Positions 1 to 8,900 of a stretch of 11,391 nt of DNA are shown piece after piece (positions within the stretch are counted from its first letter, which is position 1; every line of letters starts with the position of its first letter). The DNA lies in contig JAGMES010000136.1 in the NCBI GenBank assembly GCA_023128035.1, forward strand, positions 1-11,391, in the 5' to 3' direction. The notes below the pieces were generated by a model that saw nothing but the letters and a program-made list of their open reading frames with translations, did no database searches and was not told where the DNA came from. Position numbers and translations under genes: made by a program. Origin of the DNA: Halanaerobiales bacterium (GTDB lineage Bacteria > Bacillota_F > Halanaerobiia > DY22613).

Positions 1-166
1 ATGTTCTAAAAGCTTCATGTCTTTGAATCAATTGTAGGAAGGTTTCTTTAAAATGTTCTTCGTCCAATTCACCTTCAATATACATGATTCCTGGCATATT
101 ATAATTTGTACTATCTGTCTCAAATTGATTTAAAATAAAGAGCCTCTTTTGAGCAGACGAAACTGG
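1..166 (-). other. Condensation domain, N-terminal fragment cut by the window edge
   Basis: The opening of a further C domain: VSSAQKRLFILNQF (motif C1), then EGELDEEHF and RHEAFRT (motif C2) up to the edge. The HHxxxDG region lies outside. It shows that the peptide is extended past Ser. Confidence 0.88.
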
Positions 167-3100
167 ATAAGATTTTCTTTCTTCTACAGACTCTATCGAA
201 GCATAGATAGTCTTTTCTGCTTCTCGAATATATTCTGCAATTCCTTTTATAGTCGGAGTATTGAAAATCGCTCTTAAGGTAAGTTCTACATTGAATTCTT
301 TAAATACTTTTGCAACAAGAGCCGTAGCTTTTAAGGAATGACCGCCAAGTTCAAAGAAGTTATCATTGATTCCTATCTTCTCTATTCCAAGAATTTCACT
401 CCAGATATCAGCCAATTTCTTTTCCTCATCGTATCTCGGAGCAACATATTGTGTACTAATACTGATATTACCATCAGGTTCAGGTAAATCTTTTCGATCA
501 ATTTTTCCATTCGAAGTCTTAGGTAGTTTCTCTAATTGTATGAAATAAGATGGAATCATATAAACAGGAAGATATGTGGATAGTTCTTCTCTTAATTCTG
601 ATACAAAAAATTCTTTCTCACTCACATGATATGCACAAATATATTTGTTCCCCTCACGGTCATCTCTAGCAACTACAACTGTTTCTTTTACTCCTGCAAT
701 CTTTAATAGCTGTGCTTCAATCTCACCTAGCTCAATTCTAAAACCTCTGATCTTTACCTGATGATCGATTCTACCCAGAAACTCTATATTACCATCAGGA
801 AGCCATCTTGCTAAGTCACCAGTTCGATACATTTTTTCCCCATCAATAAATGGATTTAATACAAATTTTTCAGCAGTTAATTCTGGTCTATTTAGATAGC
901 CATCAGCAACTCCTACACCGGATATACATAACTCTCCTGCTACTCCAATTGGCTGGAGATGAAAATTTTTATCTACAATATAAAGTTGAGTATTATCAAT
1001 GGGTTTACCAATGGGAACATTCTTTAGTTTATACTCTGGTAAACAATCAAAATAAGTGACATCAATAGTTGCTTCTGTGGGACCATATAAATTATGTAAA
1101 GTTGTACCATTATGCTCATTCAAATATTGATTAAACTTATCTACCTGCGTAACATGTAGCTCCTCTCCACTAGCAAAAACCTGCCTTAAAGTTTTTAATT
1201 TGGAAGTAAACTCAATAAAATCTAAAAACACATTTAACATAGATGGTACAAAATGCATTGTTGTGATCTGGTATTTGTCTATCGCTTCAACAATCATTTC
1301 TGGATCTTTTTCCGCTCCAGGTGCTAGAAAACAGACTTGTGCTCCAACTAATGACCACCAGAACATCTCCCATACCGAAACATCAAAGGTAAATGGAGTC
1401 TTTTGAAGAATCACATCCCCTTCACCGATTGGATATTTTTTCTGCATCCAGTTCAATCGGTTGATTAAAGACCTATGTTGAATTGCTACCCCCTTTGGCT
1501 TGCCTGTAGAACCAGAAGTATATATTACATAAGCCCTCTGTTCTGAAGTATTGAGGATTTCTAAGTTTGCGCTATCACCAGTATATATTTCTTCATCTTC
1601 TAAGTTAAATATTTCACCACCAAATTGAATTTGATCTATAATATTACCTTTGATTAATAAATACTCTATCTTACTATCGTCAAACATATACTGAATTCTA
1701 TCTTTAGGATACTCTAAAGATATCGGCAAATACACTCCTCCTGCTTTCACAATTCCCATTATTCCGATGATCATTTCAAATGAGCGTTCTAACATAATTC
1801 CTACTATCTGATCTGATTGAACACCTTTCACCCGTAATACTCTTGCTAATTGATTGGCTTTTTCATTTAATTCACGATAGGTTAATTGCTTATCATTAAA
1901 TAGAACTGCAGTTTTATTCGGATTTTGTTCTACCTGTTCTTCAAATAACTGATGGATTGTTTTAGTTTTTGGATACTCTGCCGCAGTTGAATTAAAGTCA
2001 TATATTAACTGCTGTTTCTCTTCCTCAGAAATCATCTCTAGATCAGCCAATTTTGCTTCTGGATTTGTGATGATTTCTTTGATAAGATTTACAAAATGAC
2101 CCGCCATTCTCTCAATCGTCTCTCGTTTGAATAGTTTTGTGCAATATTCCAGAGTAAATATCATTCCATCCTCTGTTTCACTTGCATTAACGTCCAGATC
2201 AAATTTTGCAGTCTTTCTTTCATATTCATATGGACTAAATCTTAAATCAGAGATCGTATTATTTTCGTTTTCTAAGTTTTGCACACTAAACAATGTATCA
2301 AATAATGGATTTCTACTCAAATCCCGTTCTAAATTCACTTGATCTACTAACATTTCAAATTGATAATCCTGATTTTCATAACTTAGTAATGCATGTTCTT
2401 TAACTTCTGCAAAAAAATCAACAAATCTTTTATCACCTACAGGATAATTTCGCATTGCCAGTGTGTTTACAAAAACTCCGATGATATTCTCCAGATCAGG
2501 ATGTGGTCTTCCGACAATTGGCGATCCCACAACTATATCTTCTTGACCTGCATATTTTGCCAATAAAAGATTATAAGCTGCTAAGAGTGTCATAAAGAGG
2601 GTTGCACCATTTTCTGATGCCAACTCTTTTAATAAATCTATTTGCTCTTTTCTGATCTCAACACTCACTCGATCTCCTTCGAAACTCATTTGAGCTGGTC
2701 TTGCATAATCTGTTGGTAAATTGAGTACAGGAATCTCCCCAGTGAACATTTCTAACCAATGTGCTTCCTGTTTTTGAATCAACTCAGATTGAAAGAGTTC
2801 ATTTTGCCATGCTGCAAAATCTTTATATTGGATTCTAAGTTCTGGCAATTCTTTCTCTGCATATAATGCCATAAATTCTTTCAATAAAATACCTCTAGAT
2901 ACCCTGTCAGAAATAATATGATGCATATCACAGATAAATAAATACTTGTTTTTAAGTTTAATAAGCTCTACTCTCAATAAAGGTGCTATCTTTAAATCAA
3001 ATGGCCTGATAAATTCTTCAATCATTTTTCCTACTTGATTCTCTTCTGCTTCTAAATATCTAATATTAAAATCTACTTCCTTATGAATTCTCTGAACAGT

Positions 3101-5884
3101 TTCTCCATCCACCATTTCAAAAGATGTTCTTAAAGCTTCATGTCTTTCAACCAATTTTTTGAATGCATTTTCAAAACCTTCTTGATTTAGTTCTCCTTCG
3201 ATATACATTACTGCAGGCACATTATAGTTGGTACTATCATTGTTCAATTGATTCAGAAGAAAGTGTCTCTGTTGTGCAGAAGATAATGGGTAATATTCTT
3301 TTTCTGCAACCCGTTCTATCGATGAATAGATACTCTCATCTGCATCTTTGACAAACTCAGCCAATCCTTTGATTGTTGGTTTCTCAAAAATCACTCTTAA
3401 TGGAACCTCGACATCCAACTCTTTAAATACTCTAGCTGTACATTGGGTCGCTTTTAAAGAATGACCTCCAATTTCAAAGAAATTATGATAGATACCTATT
3501 TTCTCTATTCCTAAAATCTCTGACCAGATTCCAACTAATTTTTCTTCCAGTGGATTAGTTGGAGCTACATATTCTGTTACCAGATTCATATTATCCTGTG
3601 GATTAGGCAGAGTTTTCCGATCCAATTTACCATTCGGTGTCAATGGCAATTCATCTAGTTGAACAAAATATGATGGAATCATATAATCTGGCAATTCTTT
3701 AGAGACATAATCTCTGAGCTCCGAAACAGTCAAATCCGTATCTGCAATAATATAAGCTGCTAGATACTTGTCCCCATTCTCATCTTCATTGTCAAGCACC
3801 ACTGCCTCTTGAATCATTGCATGGTTTAATAATTGTTTCTCAATCTCGCCGATCTCAACTCTAAATCCTCTAATTTTAACCTGATGATCGATCCTGCCGA
3901 TAAACTCCACCATGCCATTAGGTAACCATCTTGCTAGGTCACCGGTTTTATATAATCTTTCGCCCGGGACAAATGGATTTTCTATAAACCGTTCCTCTGT
4001 AAGATCTGGCCTATTCAAATATCCTCTCGCCAATCCCTTTCCAGAGATACATAACTCACCAGTCACTCTAAAAGGAACCAAATCTTGATTTTTATCCAGA
4101 ATATAAGCTTTCATATTACTATTTGGTTGACCAATCACAGGTCTTTTCGCAAATTCATTTATATTATTCTGATCGATTAAGATACTCAAACATCCAATGG
4201 TAGCTTCTGTTGGCCCATAATGATTCATAAAATTGATATCTGGATATTTATTTTGATACACTTGCAAATCATTCAGTCTGATCTTCTCTCCACCTAAAAC
4301 GATCAGTTTAAGTGAATCCAACTCCTGACCAGCAAGGAAACTAGGACTATTGACCATCATGTTAAATAAAGATGGGGTCACTTTAATATAAGTAATAGAA
4401 TTTTTAGCAAGATAATCGATCAAGAGATTTCCTTCCCTGTATAAGCTTTCAGCAACTATATGCAAAGTAGCACCATTAACTAAGGCTGACCAGAGTGCTG
4501 TATAGCCCAAATCAAAAGCATATGATGAAAGTAATACTGAAACATCTTCATCAGTAATTTTTCCTTGTTTTGTAAACCAACTTACATAATTCACTAAAGC
4601 TTGATGTTCAATCACTACACCTTTTGGTTGACCTGTAGAACCTGATGTATAAATAATATATGCCAGATTATTTGGGTCGTTCACCTGTTCAAGATTTGGA
4701 GAGTCAATCTTATATTCCTTATCCAGATACAGTTTTTCAATCTCTATCTCCTTCTCTTTTTCCACTGCTGATTGGGTTAAAAGAAGTTTTGTCCCACAAT
4801 CTTTAAGCATATATTGTATTCGATCCAATGGGTATTCGGGGTCGATGGGCAAAAATGCCCCACCGATCTTTAAAATTCCCAAAAGTCCGATCACCATTTC
4901 CAGTGACCGTTCTACCATAATCGCTACACTTTCTGCCCCTTTTTCTTTTAAAGTTCGGGCCAACCCATTCGCCCTCTCATCCAACTCACAATACGTAAGT
5001 TTTTGATCTTCAAATATCAGGGCGACCTTATCAGGTGTCCTTTCTACCTGTTCTTCGAATAATTGATGGATTGTTTTCGATATTGGATATTCTGCTTCTG
5101 TTTTAGTCAAATCAGATAATAGCTGCTGCTTCTCCTCTGCTGAAATCCACTCTATCTCTGCTAATTTGATATTCGGATTTTGCATTACCACTTCAAAGAA
5201 ACGAACAAAATGTCTTTCTATCTGCTCAATCGTCTCTTTTTCAAACAAACTTGAATTATATTCGATCTCACCTTGAATCGACTTGCCTTGCTTTGTAAAA
5301 GCAAAAAGTATATCATATTTTTCATCTGCTATAAATTTTTTATCATGAATATTTTTCAAGATAACCATTACATCCATTAAAGAAGAACGATCAGCAGCCA
5401 TTAGTATATTTAAAAGTTCAAGCAACTTATAAAACGGGTAATTTTGATTCTGATTTGCCTCACTTACGGTCTGCTTGATCTTAATCAATAATTCCTTAAA
5501 GGTCATATTCATCCTAACTTGATTTCTTATAGCCAAAAGATGATTCATATACTTTGCGTCCGTTTTTTGGCTGAATACAGGTGCACCTATGATTATATCT
5601 TCATTTCCAGTGTACTTTGAAAGTAAATAATTGATTCCAACTAGTAAAATTACATTTAGAGCATGGTCAGAATTGTTACTAATCAAAATCAGTTTTTCAA
5701 TAACCTGATCAGAAAAGTTTATATGAACTACTTCTTTTTTATCCTGATACTCAAAAGGTCTAGTATAATCAAGTGGAAAACCACTAATCACTAGTTCCCC
5801 TGATAGCTTTTTGAGCCAATAATGTTTTTCTTCTTCAAATTTACGACTGGTAAGCAATAAATTTTGTGAACGTTTATCTTTCAT
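1..5884 (-). CDS. Nonribosomal peptide synthetase, 3'-partial: halfC-A(Asp)-PCP-C-A(Ser)-PCP-C...
   Basis: Second NRPS subunit of the same assembly line; 1961 residues are visible with no stop before the left edge. The ATG at 5884 is chosen because GAGGGG lies 8 nt upstream and an in-frame TGA (5899-5897) excludes any longer start. Domains in order: half-condensation domain lacking HHxxxDG (about 1-256); A (about 270-762, TSGSTG 413-418, YKTGD 645-649, Lys753); PCP (about 770-848, Ser809 in GGHSL); C (about 866-1285, with HHIISDR at 988-994 instead of HHxxxDG); A (about 1308-1803, TSGSTG 1456-1461, YRTGD 1686-1690, Lys1794); PCP (about 1811-1888, Ser1850); start of a C domain (from about 1907, SSAQKR, RHEAFRT). 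Pocket residues predict Asp then Ser. It probably shares a transcript with the upstream NRPS gene and receives the chain through that protein's terminal C domain. At least one more module or a release domain must follow. Confidence 0.96.
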   Translation of the reverse strand, partial: MKDKRSQNLLLTSRKFEEEKHYWLKKLSGELVISGFPLDYTRPFEYQDKKEVVHINFSDQVIEKLILISNNSDHALNVILLVGINYLLSKYTGNEDIIIGAPVFSQKTDAKYMNHLLAIRNQVRMNMTFKELLIKIKQTVSEANQNQNYPFYKLLELLNILMAADRSSLMDVMVILKNIHDKKFIADEKYDILFAFTKQGKSIQGEIEYNSSLFEKETIEQIERHFVRFFEVVMQNPNIKLAEIEWISAEEKQQLLSDLTKTEAEYPISKTIHQLFEEQVERTPDKVALIFEDQKLTYCELDERANGLARTLKEKGAESVAIMVERSLEMVIGLLGILKIGGAFLPIDPEYPLDRIQYMLKDCGTKLLLTQSAVEKEKEIEIEKLYLDKEYKIDSPNLEQVNDPNNLAYIIYTSGSTGQPKGVVIEHQALVNYVSWFTKQGKITDEDVSVLLSSYAFDLGYTALWSALVNGATLHIVAESLYREGNLLIDYLAKNSITYIKVTPSLFNMMVNSPSFLAGQELDSLKLIVLGGEKIRLNDLQVYQNKYPDINFMNHYGPTEATIGCLSILIDQNNINEFAKRPVIGQPNSNMKAYILDKNQDLVPFRVTGELCISGKGLARGYLNRPDLTEERFIENPFVPGERLYKTGDLARWLPNGMVEFIGRIDHQVKIRGFRVEIGEIEKQLLNHAMIQEAVVLDNEDENGDKYLAAYIIADTDLTVSELRDYVSKELPDYMIPSYFVQLDELPLTPNGKLDRKTLPNPQDNMNLVTEYVAPTNPLEEKLVGIWSEILGIEKIGIYHNFFEIGGHSLKATQCTARVFKELDVEVPLRVIFEKPTIKGLAEFVKDADESIYSSIERVAEKEYYPLSSAQQRHFLLNQLNNDSTNYNVPAVMYIEGELNQEGFENAFKKLVERHEALRTSFEMVDGETVQRIHKEVDFNIRYLEAEENQVGKMIEEFIRPFDLKIAPLLRVELIKLKNKYLFICDMHHIISDRVSRGILLKEFMALYAEKELPELRIQYKDFAAWQNELFQSELIQKQEAHWLEMFTGEIPVLNLPTDYARPAQMSFEGDRVSVEIRKEQIDLLKELASENGATLFMTLLAAYNLLLAKYAGQEDIVVGSPIVGRPHPDLENIIGVFVNTLAMRNYPVGDKRFVDFFAEVKEHALLSYENQDYQFEMLVDQVNLERDLSRNPLFDTLFSVQNLENENNTISDLRFSPYEYERKTAKFDLDVNASETEDGMIFTLEYCTKLFKRETIERMAGHFVNLIKEIITNPEAKLADLEMISEEEKQQLIYDFNSTAAEYPKTKTIHQLFEEQVEQNPNKTAVLFNDKQLTYRELNEKANQLARVLRVKGVQSDQIVGIMLERSFEMIIGIMGIVKAGGVYLPISLEYPKDRIQYMFDDSKIEYLLIKGNIIDQIQFGGEIFNLEDEEIYTGDSANLEILNTSEQRAYVIYTSGSTGKPKGVAIQHRSLINRLNWMQKKYPIGEGDVILQKTPFTFDVSVWEMFWWSLVGAQVCFLAPGAEKDPEMIVEAIDKYQITTMHFVPSMLNVFLDFIEFTSKLKTLRQVFASGEELHVTQVDKFNQYLNEHNGTTLHNLYGPTEATIDVTYFDCLPEYKLKNVPIGKPIDNTQLYIVDKNFHLQPIGVAGELCISGVGVADGYLNRPELTAEKFVLNPFIDGEKMYRTGDLARWLPDGNIEFLGRIDHQVKIRGFRIELGEIEAQLLKIAGVKETVVVARDDREGNKYICAYHVSEKEFFVSELREELSTYLPVYMIPSYFIQLEKLPKTSNGKIDRKDLPEPDGNISISTQYVAPRYDEEKKLADIWSEILGIEKIGINDNFFELGGHSLKATALVAKVFKEFNVELTLRAIFNTPTIKGIAEYIREAEKTIYASIESVEERKSYPVSSAQKRLFILNQFETDSTNYNMPGIMYIEGELDEEHFKETFLQLIQRHEAFRT
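221..454 (-). other. Peptidyl carrier domain (PCP) of the Ser module
   Basis: Carrier domain with DNFFELGGHSLKA; the phosphopantetheine serine is the TCC codon at 337-335. It feeds the next C domain, which begins at once downstream. Confidence 0.93.
476..1963 (-). other. A domain predicted to activate serine
   Basis: Complete adenylation domain. Pocket residues D1501, V1502, W1505, H1544, F1570, S1572, L1599, I1607, D1608, K1794 give DVWHFSLIDK, which matches the serine code (EntF: DVWHLSLIDK) with one conservative change. TSGSTGKPKG, YGPTEAT and YRTGDLARW are intact; motif A2 reads LPISLEYP where LPIDPEYP is usual. Threonine codes differ at most positions, so serine is the clear best call. 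Confidence 0.88.
2030..3289 (-). other. Condensation domain joining Asp and Ser, with HHIISDR motif
   Basis: Full-length C domain starting at LSSAQQRH, with RHEALRTSF present. The catalytic motif reads HHIISDR (nt 2923-2903): both His and the Asp are kept, but the terminal Gly is Arg (AGG at 2905-2903). The other two complete C domains in the window have HHIIADG. By position it should join the chain ending in Asp to Ser. Whether the substitution lowers activity cannot be told from sequence alone. Confidence 0.9.
3341..3577 (-). other. Peptidyl carrier domain (PCP) of the second Asp module
   Basis: Carrier domain with NFFEIGGHSLKA; the phosphopantetheine serine is the TCT codon at 3460-3458. 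It has a His where the other three carriers have the Asp of DNFFEL, and Ile for Leu before GGHS. Both are outside the modified serine, so the domain is probably functional. Confidence 0.92.
3599..5077 (-). other. A domain predicted to activate aspartate (second Asp)
   Basis: Complete adenylation domain with pocket residues D458, L459, T462, K501, V529, G531, H555, I563, G564, K753, again DLTKVGHIGK. From LAYIIYTSGS to KQLLNH it aligns with the Asp domain of the upstream gene over 282 residues without a single gap, most residues being identical. The A6 motif is the normal LARGYLNR here. Aspartate is the expected substrate. Confidence 0.88.
5117..5884 (-). other. N-terminal half-condensation domain (no active site)
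   Basis: The first 256 or so residues of the second protein align with only the latter half of a C domain: EEEKHYWLKKL matches the QEKYWLDTF region of the neighbours, then NEDIIIGAP matches QEDIVVGLP, and NQNYPFYKLLELL matches SQDYQFEMLVDRL. The first half, including SxAQxR, RHExxRT and HHxxxDG, is absent, and an in-frame TGA just upstream shows it is not encoded in a longer form. It is clearly more diverged than the other C domains here. It cannot catalyse condensation by the known mechanism; a structural, docking or vestigial role is inferred. I recall similar half domains at the N termini of other Bacillota NRPSs but cannot verify that here. Confidence 0.85.
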
Positions 5885-5892
5885 AACTTTAT

Positions 5893-5898
5893 CCCCTC
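5893..5898 (-). promoter_or_regulatory. Shine-Dalgarno site of the second NRPS gene
   Basis: On the minus strand GAGGGG stands 8 nt before the ATG at 5884, close to the ideal anti-16S spacing. It lies wholly inside the 24-nt gap after the TAA of the upstream NRPS gene. The gap shows no room for a promoter or terminator hairpin, so the two genes are most likely cotranscribed, with possible translational coupling. This site decides the start codon of gene 2. Confidence 0.85.
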
Positions 5899-5908
5899 AC
5901 AATCTTCC

Positions 5909-8900
5909 TTAAGTTTTAAAGTTAAAACTGAAATCATCTACAGGGGTACTTTCTAATAGCTCTACGTCACTTTCTACTTCGATATCTTTGATCTGAATTT
6001 CACTATTTTCAACTACAGCATTTAAGATTTTGATGAAATTACCTGCAATCTCTTCAATCGTTTCTTTCATAAATAATTCCGTTTTATAACGTAAAGTAAA
6101 TTGAATACCTTCATCCATCTCAACTGCGTATAAAGCAAGATCATGTTTTGCTACATTATTTTCAAACTTATATGGAATAAATTTCAACCCATTAACCGTT
6201 CTCTCTACATGATCTATATTTTGTAATGCAAAGAGTGTATCAAATAATGGATTTCTTCCAAAATCTCTTGCCAATCCAAGGCGATCCACCAACATTTCAA
6301 ATTGATAATCCTGACTCTCAAACGCCTCTAATGCCTTTTCTTTGACCTCGCTTAAGAATCTCGCAAAGGTTTTGTGGCTTTGAGGATAATTTCGCATAGC
6401 TAAAGTATTAACAAACATTCCTATGATCTTTTCTAAATCTGCATGAGGTCTACCCGCTGTAGGTAATCCCACAACTATATCTTCCTGGTCTGTGTATTTA
6501 AACAATAAAACATTATAAGCTGCCAATAGTATCATATACATAGTTGCACCTTTACTAGATGCCAATTCATACAATTGGTCTCGTAGCTCTTTTTCTACAC
6601 TAAAATAGATTCCATCTCCCTCATAGCTCGTCACAGAAGATCTTGGATAATCTGTTGGTAAATCAAGAACAGGAACTTCATCTGCAAAGGTATCTAACCA
6701 GTATTTCTCCTGAGTTTTGATCAAATCAGATTCAAAAAGCTGGTCTTGCCAGGCTGCAAAATCTTTATACTGAATTCTTAATTTTGGTAGCTCCTTACCT
6801 GAATAAAGATCAATGAACTCATTTATCAAAACAACCCTCGAAACACCATCTGCAATAATATGGTGCATATCAAATAAGAAGAGATGTCTCAAAAGAGTAA
6901 CCTCAATCAACCCTACTCTGAGTAACGGCGCTTTGGTTAAGTCAAATGGTTTGATAAATTCCATCACAATTGTTTTTAGCTCATTTTCCTCTGCTTTAAA
7001 ATTGATTATATCTAGATTATCTATATCCTTATGAATCCTTTGCACAGGTTCGCCATTAATTTGTTCAATTGAAGTTCTGAAAGCTTCATGCCTTCTTACC
7101 AACTCTTTGAATACATTTTGCAAAAGTTCTTGATTAAGTTCACCTTCTATGATCATCATTATCGGCATATTGTAACTGGTATTATCATGATTTAACTGAT
7201 TAATAAAGAACATTCTCTTTTGGGCTGATGATAGTTGGTAATAATTTTTGTCTTCCACAGGTTCTATAGCAGCATAAATGCTCTTTGATGCAGCTCTAAT
7301 ATATTCTGCCAACTCTTCCACAGTTGGTTTTGCAAATATTTCTCGCAATGGCAGCTCAACATTCATTTCTTTAAATACTCTGGCAGTAAGCTGAGTTGCT
7401 TTTAAGGAATGACCTCCCAAATCAAAGAAGTTATCATTAATACCAATCTTTTCGACTTCTAATAATTCTGACCATATTTTCACTAACTCTACTTCATTTG
7501 AATTTCTCGGTGCCAGATAAGATGTTTCAACCTTAATACTACCCTGAGGCTCAGGAAGTGCCTTCCGATCCAGTTTGCCATTCGGTGTCAGTGGTAATTC
7601 ATCGAGTTGAACAAAATAAGATGGAATCATATAACTCGGCAACCCTTTAGATAAATCACTCCGTATCTCTGAAACTGTGAATTCCAAATCTGAAACGATA
7701 TATGCACTAAGATATCTATCACCATTTCCGTCTTCTTTATCTATCACCACTGCCTCTGTAATAGCATTATGGTTCAATAACTGTTTCTCAATTTCTCCGA
7801 CCTCAACTCTATAACCTCTAATCTTGATCTGATGATCAATTCTGCCGATAAATTCAATCATTCCATCTTGTTGCCATCTAGCCAGATCACCAGTTTTATA
7901 TAATCTTTCACCTGACACGAAGGGGTTTTCTATAAACCGTTCCTTCGTATGTTCTGGTCTATTTAAATACTCTCTCGCAAGTCCTACGCCTGAGATACAT
8001 AATTCACCCATTACTCCCATTGGTTGAATTTGATTATTTTGATCTAAAATATAAGCTTTCATATTACTATTCGGCCTACCGATCACAGGTTTTTTCACAA
8101 AATCAGCAAATTTATTCTGATCAACCAAAATGCTCAAACAACCGATGGTTGCCTCTGTTGGCCCATAATGGTTCATAAATATTACCTCTGGATATTTTTG
8201 ATGATATCTTTCTAAATCATTGACTCTGATCTTTTCTCCTCCCAATACGATCAATCTAAGAGAATTCAAACCCTCATTGCTCATAAATTTCGGACTATTG
8301 ACTAACATGTTAAATAATGATGGTGTCACTTTTATAAACGTAATAGAGTTTTCACTCAGATAATCAATCAGCAGATTGCCATCTTTGTAGATGTTTTCAG
8401 CTACTATATGCAAGGTCGCACCTCTCACTAAAGATGACCAGAGAGCTGTATACCCTAAATCAAAGGCATAAGATGACAGTAACACAGAAGAATCCTTTGA
8501 AGTTATCTCTCCAGTTTCAGTAAACCAATGGATATAATTAACTAAAGATGCATGTTCTATAGCTACCCCTTTCGGCTTTCCTGTTGAACCAGATGTATAG
8601 ATAATATATGCTAGATTATTTGAACTACTTGATACCTGATTTGAAAAATTATAATTTGCTGATATACTTTCAATATCTATAACTTCAATAGGTAAATCAA
8701 AATTAACCTGTAGTTTTGAGTTGGTTAGTAATAGCTCTGTTCCTGAATCTTTAATCATATACTCGATCCGTTCTGTTGGGTATCCTGAATCCATCGGTAA
8801 ATATGCTCCTCCCGCTTTCAAGATACCTAAAATTCCAGTTATCATCTCAACTGATCTATCAATAATTAACCCTACACTAGTATCAGCCTGGACACCCTTT

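Noticed and set aside
1715..1745. LPISLEYP in motif A2 of the Ser A domain as a sign of inactivity
   Set aside because: Motif A2 is variable; the ATP-binding, YGPTE and TGD motifs and the lysine are intact, so there is no good case for a dead domain.
5885..5908. A promoter or terminator between the two NRPS genes
   Set aside because: The gap is only 24 nt, is taken up by the Shine-Dalgarno region, and has no hairpin with a T-run.
5981..7237. Epimerization domain at the end of the first protein
   Set aside because: The domain carries ordinary C-domain motifs (LSSAQKR, RHEAFRT, HHIIADGVS, EDIVVGLPTAGR, VNTLAMR) like the internal C domains, so it is read as a condensation domain.
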